Below are positions 7,716 through 15,790 of a DNA stretch of 64,000 nucleotides, in pieces. Location: NCBI GenBank assembly GCA_947492105.1, contig CANLMN010000003.1, forward strand, positions 62,001-126,000. Direction: 5' to 3'. Both the position numbers and the translations under genes were made by a program. The stretch is from an uncultured Aquimarina sp. Lineage in GTDB: Bacteria; Bacteroidota; Bacteroidia; Flavobacteriales; Flavobacteriaceae. How positions within the stretch are numbered: the first letter of the stretch is position 1; every line of letters starts with the position of its first letter. Under the pieces are notes generated by a model that worked only from the letters and a program-made list of their open reading frames with translations, had not been told where the DNA came from and did no database searches.

Positions 7716-7832
7716 ACCCAACACATAGCGTACTAAGTGTTATAGATTTTGTTGACTAATTTGCCACTTCGATAAGAGGCAACATGATTTTGTAAGGTTA
7801 TTTTGAACCTCAAAAATGATGTTCTGTCATTA
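7716..7832 (+). repeat. Dispersed repeat, type D copy 2
   Basis: Imperfect match to 5096-5203 (shared GATAAGAGG, GATTTTG, ATTTT and AAAAATGATGTT), directly after the UDG-like gene. It runs straight into a reversed type B fragment. Confidence 0.45.
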
Positions 7833-7905
7833 TATCCAATTAGCTATATAATGTCGCATATCGACTTATTCTTTTTCTATCTAAATATTTTACCTCCCTA
7901 AGGAT
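7829..7905 (-). repeat. Dispersed palindromic repeat, type B copy 3, truncated and reversed
   Basis: Its reverse complement (TTTAGATAGAAAAAGAATAAG, then TATGCGACATTATATAGCTA) matches the right half of the type B copies at 3793 and 32963. The left half, with the ATACC end, is missing. Confidence 0.6.
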
Positions 7906-8166
7906 GAATGTTATAAAGTAGTGGCGCGGAACAGCAATTATACCATGTGCTCGATGTGGTGTTTAACGCAGATTCTGGATAAAAAGAGATTTAGATACGT
8001 TTTAGAGAACGCAGCGTCGATATAATATTAGAAATAACATGAGTGTTGTCATAAAACGGATCAAAAAAGAATAAAACAACAAGAGGTTCAGAGTATTGAT
8101 TGGGATAAGAATACTAAGAAAAAATTTTAGGATTTTAAAACGTTTTTATCCCGTAGGTTTTTACCC
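7906..8166. other. Intergenic stretch with no recognised feature
   Basis: Part of the 1-kb gap between the UDG-like gene and hemH. No open frame of useful length, tRNA or recognisable motif was found in either strand. The sequence looks like decayed DNA. Confidence 0.5.
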
Positions 8167-8169
8167 TTT

Positions 8170-8203
8170 TTTGGAAATAGATGCGCTCTAGACACTATCT
8201 TTG
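8170..8203 (+). promoter_or_regulatory. Consensus-like flavobacterial promoter without a gene behind it
   Basis: TTTG (8170-8173), a 22-base spacer and a perfect TATCTTTG (8196-8203). The first ATG downstream (8221) opens only a 9-codon frame. Either the former gene has been lost, or a short untranslated RNA starts here. Confidence 0.4.
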
Positions 8204-8311
8204 TAAAAAGAAGTTAGCGATGAATATTTTGTTCAAAATGCAGATATAAAGCATAAAAATTAAAAAAAGTATTCTTTAATTTTCTTTTTGAACTTTTTGG
8301 TTGTAACAGAA

Positions 8312-8433
8312 GTGATTTACGTTTTTTTGATTCTGACAGGATTGATCAGAGGAGCGAGACCGGTTGGGGTAGTGGTGGCGAGCATTTTTAGAGTAATTAA
8401 AGTGTTTTGTACACTTCGTAGTACTGCTATGAC
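8312..8433 (+). repeat. Dispersed repeat, type E copy 1, abutting a type A element
   Basis: It shares ACG-T(n)-GATTCT, GAT, AGAGA/AGCGAGA-CCGGTTGG and GTGGTGGCGAG with 11132-11229. In both places this block is followed without a gap by a type A repeat. It is the least AT-rich part of the gap. No coding function was recognised. Confidence 0.4.
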
Positions 8434-8593
8434 GCTGGTTAAAATGTAACTGTAGACCAAAATAATGGAGCTATTTTTTGTTAGTTGGAGCTATAAAATT
8501 TGAACATAGCCGTGGTTACGGTTTAATTTTATAGTGAAAGAATAGTAGAAAAAGAAGCCAATTATTGGCCTGTAATTATCTTTTAAATGGTTT
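8434..8593 (+). repeat. Dispersed palindromic repeat, type A copy 2
   Basis: Closely matches 6934-7096 along its length: GGTTAAAATGTAACTGTAG, then AACATAGCCGTGGTTACGGT, and the right arm GGCCTGTAATTATCTTTTAA. The left ATACCA end is degraded to CGCTGG. It lies upstream of hemH. Confidence 0.75.
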
Positions 8594-8670
8594 GAGCTAA
8601 GAAAAAGACGACATTGCGTAAAAGAGAGCATTTTTATAGCGAATTGAAAAAGTTTGAATCACTTGACTAT

Positions 8671-8697
8671 TTGATTTTTAAATTGTATTAATTTTTG
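8671..8697 (+). promoter_or_regulatory. Possible hemH promoter
   Basis: TTG at 8671-8673 and TAATTTTTG at 8689-8697 resemble the flavobacterial promoter, but the spacer is short (15) and the -7 box has one extra base. It lies 13 bases before the hemH ATG. Confidence 0.25.
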
Positions 8698-8709
8698 TAG
8701 AAAATACGT

Positions 8710-9753
8710 ATGAGTAAAGGTGTATTGCTTGTAAATTTGGGATCTCCTGATAGTACCGACCCAAAAGATGTAAAAAAATATTTAGGAGAATTTTTAATGG
8801 ATGAGCGAGTGATAGATTTGCCTTTTTTGGCTAGGACACTGCTCGTAAAAGGGATTATCCTCAATACTAGGCCCAAAAAATCTGCGGCTGCATATCAAAA
8901 GATCTGGTGGGATGAAGGTTCTCCTTTGATTGTATTGTCAGAAAGGCTACGTAAGAATGTTGATAAAATGACTTCTGTGCCTATTGCTCTGGCTATGAGA
9001 TACGGCTCTCCAAATATTTTGTCTGGGTTGCAGGAACTACATGGAGAAGGAGTTAACGAAGTTTTGATTGTGCCTTTGTATCCACAATTTGCAATGGCTA
9101 CTACCGAAACTATTTTGGTGCTGGCAGAAGAATTACGACAGCAACATTTTCCGCAAATGCAATTTACGTCTGTTCCTGCCTTTTATAATCACCCAGATTA
9201 TATCCAAGTATTGTCCAAGAGTATTAATGAAAAATTAGAGAGCCTTGATTATGAGCACTTGTTGTTTAGTTATCACGGTGTTCCAGAGCGACATATTCGA
9301 AAAAGTGATATTACAAAATCACATTGTAAAATTGATGGTTCTTGTTGTAAAACACCTTCTGAAGCGCATCAGTTTTGTTATAGACATCAGTGTTATGAAT
9401 CTACACGTCTTGTAGCAGAAGCGCTACAACTCAAAGAGGGGACATATAGCACCTCTTTTCAGTCGCGTTTGGGATTTGATCCATGGCTACAGCCATATAC
9501 AGATCGTACTATAGAGCGAATGGGCAAACAAGGCGTAAAAAAGATGGTCGTTGTAACTCCAGCTTTTGTCTCTGATTGTCTAGAAACACTAGAAGAGATT
9601 GCGATGGAAGGTGAAGAAATATTTCATGAAGTAGGAGGTAAGGAGTTTAGTGTGATTCCATGTCTCAATGATCGAGAAGATTGGAGCAAAGTTCTTGCCC
9701 GTTGGGTTGATGAATGGGCATCAGAACCAGTTACTATTCAAGAAAGCATCTAA
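8710..9753 (+). CDS. hemH: Ferrochelatase
   Basis: 347 aa, inserts Fe2+ into protoporphyrin (or Fe/coproporphyrin, depending on the pathway) in the last part of heme synthesis. Features: GVLLVNLGSPDSTDPKDVKK at the N terminus, the catalytic His in FSYHGVPERHIRKSD, FQSRLGFDPWLQPYTD, and the catalytic Glu in FVSDCLETLEEIAMEG. It has two Cys-rich patches (KSHCKIDGSCCKTPS, FCYRHQCYE) of a kind seen in several bacterial ferrochelatases. Together with hemA/hemC at the left end and hemJ downstream it marks a heme locus. Its stop overlaps the MATE start (TAATG). Confidence 0.96.
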   Translation: MSKGVLLVNLGSPDSTDPKDVKKYLGEFLMDERVIDLPFLARTLLVKGIILNTRPKKSAAAYQKIWWDEGSPLIVLSERLRKNVDKMTSVPIALAMRYGSPNILSGLQELHGEGVNEVLIVPLYPQFAMATTETILVLAEELRQQHFPQMQFTSVPAFYNHPDYIQVLSKSINEKLESLDYEHLLFSYHGVPERHIRKSDITKSHCKIDGSCCKTPSEAHQFCYRHQCYESTRLVAEALQLKEGTYSTSFQSRLGFDPWLQPYTDRTIERMGKQGVKKMVVVTPAFVSDCLETLEEIAMEGEEIFHEVGGKEFSVIPCLNDREDWSKVLARWVDEWASEPVTIQESI

Positions 9754-11096
9754 TGGCAAAAGTCTCTGCCGAAGCTTTGGGTAATGATAGCATCGGGTCG
9801 TTGCTAATTCGACAAGCCGTTCCAGCATCTATTGGAATTTTGGTAATGTCTCTCAATATTTTGGTGGATACTATATTTGTAGGAAATTGGATTGGATCAG
9901 ATGCAATTGCTGCAATTAATGTGGTACTTCCAGTATCGTTTTTTATTGCAGCCCTTGGGATGGCAATAGGAATTGGAGGCTCTTCTATAATTTCTCGTTC
10001 TTTAGGAGCCGGACAGAAGCCCAAAGCATTGCAAACTTTTGGCAACCAAATTACTTTGACGATATTTTTGACAACTGTTTTGGTGGTTCTGGGTTTGGCG
10101 TATACCAATCAAATCATCCCTGTCTTTGGTGGTAAAGGCGCTATTTTTGAGCCTGCAAAAATTTATTACCGTATCGTGCTTTATGGAGTGCCGTTTTTGG
10201 CTTTGAGTATGATGGGGAATACCGTTATTCGAGCAGAAGGTAAGCCAAAATATGCAATGACAGCTATGATTATTCCTAGTGTCTCTAATATATTGATGGA
10301 TTATATATTTATCAATGTGTTAGATTTTGGAATGTGGGGAGCTGGATGGGCTACTTCTATTTCGTATATTTTTTGTTTTAGCTATATTTTTTGGTTTTTT
10401 ATATCAAAAAATTCAGAACTAAAAATAGATATATCTTCCTTTGTTTTGAAAACCAAAATTATCAAAGAAATAGGAGCACTTGGTTTTGTAACATTAGCAA
10501 GACAGGCTATCGTAAGTGTTACGTATTTGTTGGTAAATAATATTTTATTTGATCTAGAAGGTGAGAATGCTATTACGGTCTATGCTATTGTTTCTCGGAT
10601 GCTTATGTTTGCGCTATTCCCAGCTTATGGTGTTACACAAGGGTTTTTGCCAATAGCGGGATATAATTTTGGAGCAAAAAAACTAAAGCGTGTTCGATTA
10701 TCTATCAATACAGCGATTAAATATGCAACGGCTTTGGCTGTTTTTGTTTTTTTGTTGATTATGTTGTTTCCTGAGAGTATTGCTCGTGTTTTTACCGATA
10801 CCCAAGCTGTTTTGGATGCTACCCCAACGGCAATTCGGTGGGTGTTTGCTGCAACACCAATTATTGCTTGGCAGTTAATAGGAGCGGCGTACTTTCAGGC
10901 AATCGGAAAAGCAGTACCTGCATTACTCCTCACTCTACTGCGTCAAGGTTTGTTTTTTATTCCGCTCATATTTGTATTGCCCAAATATTATGGTGTTATG
11001 GGGGTTTGGATGGCATTTCCTATTGCAGATGTCTTAGCTACAATTGTAACGGCTTGGTTTTTGAATAAAGAGATTAAAGCAAAATTAATTGCTTAA
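9753..11096 (+). CDS. MATE-family multidrug/sodium exporter
   Basis: Inner-membrane antiporter with about 12 transmembrane segments and two MatE halves (LLIRQAVPASIGILVMSLN at the start of the first; the second begins near IGALGFVTLARQAIVSVTYL). The frame is open from 9714, but I choose ATG 9753 (447 aa) because it overlaps the hemH stop as TAATG and starts just before the conserved first helix. The substrate is unknown. Its coupling to hemH may be coincidence, or may reflect export of tetrapyrrole or a toxic by-product. Confidence 0.9.
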   Translation: MAKVSAEALGNDSIGSLLIRQAVPASIGILVMSLNILVDTIFVGNWIGSDAIAAINVVLPVSFFIAALGMAIGIGGSSIISRSLGAGQKPKALQTFGNQITLTIFLTTVLVVLGLAYTNQIIPVFGGKGAIFEPAKIYYRIVLYGVPFLALSMMGNTVIRAEGKPKYAMTAMIIPSVSNILMDYIFINVLDFGMWGAGWATSISYIFCFSYIFWFFISKNSELKIDISSFVLKTKIIKEIGALGFVTLARQAIVSVTYLLVNNILFDLEGENAITVYAIVSRMLMFALFPAYGVTQGFLPIAGYNFGAKKLKRVRLSINTAIKYATALAVFVFLLIMLFPESIARVFTDTQAVLDATPTAIRWVFAATPIIAWQLIGAAYFQAIGKAVPALLLTLLRQGLFFIPLIFVLPKYYGVMGVWMAFPIADVLATIVTAWFLNKEIKAKLIA

Positions 11097-11131
11097 AAAA
11101 TTATAGAGCTTCTTTATTTAGAAATGATTCA

Positions 11132-11229
11132 AACGTTTTTGATTCTAGCGTGATCTACCGGAAGTAAGAGATCGGTTGGTTGTGATGGTAAGCCTCTTTT
11201 GCATGCCACAGCAGTGCTACAGGCTAACA
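11132..11229 (+). repeat. Dispersed repeat, type E copy 2
   Basis: Shares ACG-TTTTTGATTCT and ATCGGTTGG..GTGATGGTAAG with 8312-8433, and like that copy it leads directly into a type A element. It follows the MATE gene by 35 bases. Confidence 0.4.
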
Positions 11230-11312
11230 ATACCAGTATAAAATATAATTGTAGGCCAAAATAATAGAAAAAGACCCTAATTATTAGTCTATGATTATTT
11301 TTTGAATGACAT
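11230..11312 (+). repeat. Dispersed palindromic repeat, type A copy 3, internally deleted
   Basis: Left arm ATACCAGTATAAAATATAAT then TTGTAGGCCAAAATAAT; right arm ATTATTAGTCTATGATTATT. The central hairpin and both inner flanks seen in A1 are gone, leaving 83 bp. Bases 11313-11465 before hemJ show nothing recognisable. Confidence 0.65.
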
Positions 11313-11465
11313 AACAAGACGAAAATAGCATCAGAAAGGTAATTTTTATTGTAACTAGAAAAAAGTTCAAAATCATCCATAAAAGTAAATCATAATCTAG
11401 TACCTATTTGCTCTAATTTTTATAATCATTTTTCTATTTTTATACCACTTATTTTTTGATAACTT

Positions 11466-12008
11466 ATGATCGAATATTACGACTATATAAAATCACTACA
11501 TTTGATCTTTGTGATCACTTGGTTTGCGGGTTTATTTTATATCCCTAGATTATTTGTATATCATATTGAGGCCGCTGCAAAAAACGAACCACATCGAACT
11601 ATTTTGATAACGCAGCTTAAGATTATGACTAAGCGTTTGTGGTTCATTATCACATGGCCTTCTCTTATTCTAGCTAGTATTTTTGCCTATTGGATGTTGT
11701 ATTTAATGCCTGCTTGGTTAGAGCAAGATTGGATGTTGATCAAATTGGGATTTGTAGTACTCCTATATATGTATCACCTAAAATGTCACCAAATATACAA
11801 GCAGTTACAAAATGATGTGATCAAATGGAATTCTAATCATATGAGAATCTGGAACGAAGGATCGACCATAATTTTGTTCTCCGTGATATTTTTGGTGATC
11901 GTCAGAGACGCAATCAATTGGATTTATGGAGTTATGGGGATTGTTACACTTTCTGTAGTATTGATGTTGGGGATCAAACTTTATAAAAGAATACGAAAAA
12001 AAACGTAA
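11466..12008 (+). CDS. hemJ: Protoporphyrinogen IX oxidase HemJ (CopD-like membrane protein)
   Basis: 180 aa integral membrane protein with about four to five helices. HemJ oxidises protoporphyrinogen IX (likely with a bound heme b), replacing HemY/HemG in many bacteria. The N-terminal YIKSLHLIFVITWFAGLFYI, including the conserved His after SL, is the HemJ signature, and MYHLKCHQIYKQL follows in the middle. HemJ proteins are typically 140-180 aa, so the length fits. Its nearness to hemH supports the call over a copper-resistance CopD role. Confidence 0.85.
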   Translation: MIEYYDYIKSLHLIFVITWFAGLFYIPRLFVYHIEAAAKNEPHRTILITQLKIMTKRLWFIITWPSLILASIFAYWMLYLMPAWLEQDWMLIKLGFVVLLYMYHLKCHQIYKQLQNDVIKWNSNHMRIWNEGSTIILFSVIFLVIVRDAINWIYGVMGIVTLSVVLMLGIKLYKRIRKKT

Positions 12009-12060
12009 TGGTATAAAACTTGTGAGATTCCTTATCTTTACTAAGCGCTAATGTACTTTT

Positions 12061-13539
12061 ATGAAACTATTCCAACTTTCTTTACGTATCCGGATATTTT
12101 TTTCCATGATTCTATTGGTACTTGTTGCTTCTATATTGATCGCAGGCGTCACAATTTTTCAGTACAAAGCTGATAACGAGGTATATCACAAGGAACGTTT
12201 AGAGCGAAAGGAAGAAGCGATCAAAGAAAACATTAATTTTGTTCTAAAGAGTACGACATATCCTGTCAACACTAGGAATATTCCCCTAATTTTCAAAGAA
12301 CGTAACAAGATTTATGAACTCGCACAGGTGCATAATCTTGCACTTAATATCTATGACCTCAACGGAAAATTGTTGATAAAATCCAAAAGCTCTTTGCTCA
12401 AAGATAGTACCGATCAACCTATCGATCAGAAAATTATCGAAAAACTTAATGTACAAGCAAAGAAGAGGTATCTCGTGAAGTTTGAGCAAAATGACGAAAA
12501 ATTCTTGTCATCGTATAGTTATATCACAGATAATAAATTTAAACCTTTGGCGATTCTAAATCTCCCGTATTTAGAAGATGATAATTTTAATACAAGAGAG
12601 CTTTGGAATTATCTCAAAAGATTGACTGAGATTTATGTTTTTATGCTGTTAATAGCTATTGCTATGGCTTTTTTGTTGTCTAGATATATTACAAAATCAT
12701 TAAAAACTATTTCTGATAAAATTGATCAAACGCGTCTAAACAAGAAGAATACCCGAATCAAAATAAATGATGCGAGTAAAGAAATATATACGCTTGTCAA
12801 TGCCTATAATAGTATGGTGGACGAATTAGAGGAGAGTGCCGTAAAACTTGCTTCTAATGAAAGAGAAACTGCTTGGAGAGAAATGGCAAAACAAGTTGCA
12901 CATGAAATTAAAAACCCATTAACACCGATGAGGTTGACGGTACAGAATTTTCAACGTAAGTTTGATCCAACAGATGCTAATATTCATCAAAAATTACAAG
13001 AATATAGCGATACATTGATTCAACAAATAGATACAATGAGTTCTATAGCATCTGCATTTTCGAATTTTGCCAAAATGCCTGCGCAACAAAATGAAACCTT
13101 GGATGTGGTCAAGGTGGTCGGGCTAGCTCTGGATATTTTTAATGAGGACTATATCGTTTTTGAACCAAAAGAAATAACGATAATCGCCAAAATGGATCGA
13201 ACTCAGTTGATTCGAGTGGTAACGAACTTGGTCAAGAATGGAATCCAGGCCATCCCAGAGGATAGGATTCCGAGTCTAAGAGTAGGAGTCCAAACGGAAT
13301 TGCAAAATGTAGTAATTACAATTACAGATAACGGGATTGGTGTGAGTGAAGAAAATAAATACAAGGTTTTTGAACCTAAATTTACCACCAAGTCTAGCGG
13401 TATGGGGCTGGGCTTAGCCATGGTAAAAAATATTGTAGAAACCTATGGCGGCAGTATTACTTTTACTTCTACAAAAAATATAGAAACGACTTTTACTGTA
13501 AAAATACCAAGAGAAACACCAACACATAACATAAATTAA
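12061..13539 (+). CDS. Membrane sensor histidine kinase
   Basis: 492 aa. TM1 is at about residues 10-30, followed by an extracytoplasmic sensor region at about 31-185. TM2 is at about 190-210 (IYVFMLLIAIAMAFLLSRYI), then HAMP. HisKA has His281 in VAHEIKNPLTPMRLT, and HATPase_c has the N box LVKNGIQAI, G1 DNGIGVSEENK and G2 SSGMGLGLAM. The HEIKNPLTPMR box resembles NtrY-type kinases. No response-regulator gene is adjacent, so the partner is elsewhere. Its stop is one base before the enoyl-CoA hydratase ATG, so the two are translationally coupled. Confidence 0.93.
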   Translation: MKLFQLSLRIRIFFSMILLVLVASILIAGVTIFQYKADNEVYHKERLERKEEAIKENINFVLKSTTYPVNTRNIPLIFKERNKIYELAQVHNLALNIYDLNGKLLIKSKSSLLKDSTDQPIDQKIIEKLNVQAKKRYLVKFEQNDEKFLSSYSYITDNKFKPLAILNLPYLEDDNFNTRELWNYLKRLTEIYVFMLLIAIAMAFLLSRYITKSLKTISDKIDQTRLNKKNTRIKINDASKEIYTLVNAYNSMVDELEESAVKLASNERETAWREMAKQVAHEIKNPLTPMRLTVQNFQRKFDPTDANIHQKLQEYSDTLIQQIDTMSSIASAFSNFAKMPAQQNETLDVVKVVGLALDIFNEDYIVFEPKEITIIAKMDRTQLIRVVTNLVKNGIQAIPEDRIPSLRVGVQTELQNVVITITDNGIGVSEENKYKVFEPKFTTKSSGMGLGLAMVKNIVETYGGSITFTSTKNIETTFTVKIPRETPTHNIN

Positions 13540-13540
13540 G

Positions 13541-14314
13541 ATGAATTATCAAAATCTACTCATAACAACTCAAGATGCAATTAGTACGATTACAATCAAT
13601 CGGCCAAAAAAATTAAATGCACTAAATAGTGCTACAATTCAAGAGTTGCATCACGCTTTTGAACACTGTAATACGGATCCTCAAACACGAGTAATTTTGC
13701 TTCTAGGTTCTGGGGACAAAGCTTTTGTCGCTGGGGCAGATATCAAAGAGTTTGCAGATTTTTCTGAAGAAAAGGGTCGAGAGTTAGCGCAAAAAGGGCA
13801 AGAGCTGTTGTTTGATTTTGTTGCAAATTTGGAGACTCCTGTTATTGCACTTATTAATGGATTTGCACTTGGTGGCGGTTTGGAGTTAGCCATGGCTGCG
13901 CATTTTAGAATAGCAAGTGATACTGCCAAAATGGGGTTGCCAGAAGTGTCATTGGGTGTGATACCTGGATACGGAGGGACACAACGTTTACCGCAATTGA
14001 TTGGAAAAGGCCGAGCAATGGAAATGATTATGACAGGAGGGATGATCGATGCATCTCAAGCAATGGAATATGGTCTTGTTAATCATGTTGTAACATTGGA
14101 TGAGTTGGTGGATTGTGCTAAAGGAATAGCGTCAAAAATTATAAAAAATTCGCCAAATGCGATAGGACAGGCTATAGGAGCTATTAATGCCGGATTCGAG
14201 GACGGAATTGACGGTTTCCAGAAAGAAATAAATGCTTTTGGACATTGTTTTGGCACTCCTGATTTTATAGAAGGTACAACGGCATTTTTAGAAAAACGAA
14301 AGGCTAATTTTTAA
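13541..14314 (+). CDS. Enoyl-CoA hydratase/isomerase family protein
   Basis: 257 aa crotonase-fold enzyme, which hydrates trans-2-enoyl-CoA in fatty-acid oxidation or related acyl-CoA metabolism. The oxyanion-hole segments are AFVAGADIKEF and NGFALGGGLELAMA. The two catalytic Glu are in GGGLELA and in GLPEVSLGVIPGYGGTQRL, as in true hydratases. The usual length of the family is about 255-265. It is coupled to the upstream histidine kinase and converges on nadD 13 bases away. Specific substrate not assignable. Confidence 0.92.
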   Translation: MNYQNLLITTQDAISTITINRPKKLNALNSATIQELHHAFEHCNTDPQTRVILLLGSGDKAFVAGADIKEFADFSEEKGRELAQKGQELLFDFVANLETPVIALINGFALGGGLELAMAAHFRIASDTAKMGLPEVSLGVIPGYGGTQRLPQLIGKGRAMEMIMTGGMIDASQAMEYGLVNHVVTLDELVDCAKGIASKIIKNSPNAIGQAIGAINAGFEDGIDGFQKEINAFGHCFGTPDFIEGTTAFLEKRKANF

Positions 14315-14327
14315 ACAAAAAATCAAA

Positions 14328-14936
14328 CTATATCGTAGTGGGTATGGATTCTTTATAGAAATTCATCTCATCAATATATTTCCAAACTTCTGGCGATAAT
14401 AATGGTCTGATGCCCTTGTTTTTCGCAATAGAATTTCTAATATAGGTAGAGGATATTTCCATTATGGGTGCATCGATTTTATGAATCTTTGGATGCGCTA
14501 TAAAATGTGCATCCATCTCTCCTGAAGCAATTCGAGGATAGACATAGATATCATGATTTTCCAAAATCACCTCATAATTCTTCCATTTATGTAGGGTTTT
14601 GAGGTTATCTTCGCCCATAATCAAACAAAATTCATATTGCGCCAAATATTCCTGATGTAGATGGGCTAGTGTGTGTACCGTATAGTTTGGTTGTGGTAAT
14701 TTAAATTCTATATCACTTGGTTTGATTTTTGGGTAGTTCTTTGTAGCCTCATATACCATTTCGTAACGATGGTGGTTGTCTAATAAAGAGCTTTTTTTCT
14801 TGTGAGGATTGTGCGGTGTTACCACCATCCATATTTCATGAAGATCTGAGTACTCCGCCAAATGATTAGCTATGGCCAAATGACCAATATGAATGGGGTT
14901 AAATGTTCCGAAATATAATCCTATCTTCTTCTTCAT
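14328..14936 (-). CDS. nadD: Nicotinate-nucleotide adenylyltransferase
   Basis: Adenylates nicotinate mononucleotide in NAD synthesis. The start is ATG 14936 (202 aa, MKKKIGLYFGTFNPIHIGHL); an upstream TTG at 14945 would add only three residues. It has the nucleotidyltransferase HxGH motif (IHIGH), the conserved GEDNLKTLHKW and the C-terminal ISSTYIRNSI motif. It lies in the minus-strand group with gmk and yicC, a common flavobacterial order, but 284 bases separate it from gmk. Confidence 0.93.
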   Translation of the reverse strand: MKKKIGLYFGTFNPIHIGHLAIANHLAEYSDLHEIWMVVTPHNPHKKKSSLLDNHHRYEMVYEATKNYPKIKPSDIEFKLPQPNYTVHTLAHLHQEYLAQYEFCLIMGEDNLKTLHKWKNYEVILENHDIYVYPRIASGEMDAHFIAHPKIHKIDAPIMEISSTYIRNSIAKNKGIRPLLSPEVWKYIDEMNFYKESIPTTI

Positions 14937-14979
14937 TAGTTTCAATTACAATATAACATCCAAAAAAATCTATCAAGCC

Positions 14980-15051
14980 TCATGTGTATCCATTGGGATA
15001 GTATCTTTTTTTTAATTTAATAGGTATGTATGGAACTATAAAATCTTCCAT
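14980..15051 (-). CDS. Possible 23-aa small protein between gmk and nadD
   Basis: Minus-strand ATG at 15051 to TGA at 14980-14982 encodes MEDFIVPYIPIKLKKRYYPN and three more residues. The amphipathic/basic composition and the Pro-Tyr-Ile-Pro motif look protein-like rather than random AT-rich translation. An in-frame TAG lies 15 bases upstream of the ATG, so it is not the tail of a longer frame. No family is recognised. Confidence 0.35.
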   Translation of the reverse strand: MEDFIVPYIPIKLKKRYYPNGYT

Positions 15052-15220
15052 GATCCCTATGTTCTAATATCTGTTGGTTGATTATCAAACTACAAATATG
15101 AGAAGATCAGTGCTTTTTTTATAAAAAACAATTAAATTTTAGTTAATCGTTCCAATATCAACGTCAAATGACATTAAAAATTGTTGTTGCTATTATTTTT
15201 AACAAAAAAATGATACTTAG

Positions 15221-15790
15221 CTATTTCAAATATTTTTTTACCAGTTGATATGCTTCAGCTTTTGCCATATCAAGGTCTTCATTAATAATAATAGCGTCAA
15301 ACTGGGGAGCAGTAGCCATTTCCGTAGAAGCTTTTGCTACACGCATATTAATTTTGTCTTCAGACTCTGTTTGGCGTTTTTTGAGGCGAATCTTGAGTTC
15401 TTCGATACTTGGTGGTTTGATAAACACAGCAAGTGTCTTGTCTGGATATGTTTTTTTGATATCCAAGCCTCCAACAACATCAATATCAAAAATCACATGC
15501 TTTCCTGTATTCCAAATGCGTTGTATTTCTGTCTTTAAGGTTCCATAGAAATTGTCGCGATATACTTCTTCCCATTCTAGAAATTCATTTTGCTTTATTT
15601 TGTCTTTGAATTCTCGAAGTGATAGAAAATAATAATCCTTTCCATCCAATTCTTTACCTCTAGGTTCGCGCGATGTCGCAGAGATAGAGAACCCCAACTC
15701 TAATTCTTGTTGTGCTAATAAATATTGAATAATGGTTGTTTTGCCGCTACCCGAGGGTGCCGAAAAAACAATTAATTTTCCCTGCTTCAT
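15221..15790 (-). CDS. gmk: Guanylate kinase
   Basis: 189 aa, phosphorylates GMP to GDP with ATP. The P loop is FSAPSGSGKTTIIQYL (residues about 8-23). GMP-binding segments follow: SATSREPRGKELDGKDYYFL, FLEWEEVYRDNFYGTLK and DIDVVGGLDIKK. The length matches the family (about 190-205). The start ATG at 15790 overlaps the last base of the yicC stop (TAATG), so the two are coupled. Confidence 0.96.
   Translation of the reverse strand: MKQGKLIVFSAPSGSGKTTIIQYLLAQQELELGFSISATSREPRGKELDGKDYYFLSLREFKDKIKQNEFLEWEEVYRDNFYGTLKTEIQRIWNTGKHVIFDIDVVGGLDIKKTYPDKTLAVFIKPPSIEELKIRLKKRQTESEDKINMRVAKASTEMATAPQFDAIIINEDLDMAKAEAYQLVKKYLK

Noticed and set aside
3213-8709. A defence island or toxin-antitoxin system
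   Set aside because: Despite an antitoxin-like 58-aa protein and several regulators, no toxin, nuclease or known defence gene is present.
9714-9752. Longer N terminus for the MATE protein
   Set aside because: It would lie inside the hemH coding sequence and add a hydrophilic extension before the first helix; the ATG at 9753 overlaps the hemH stop in a typical coupling arrangement.
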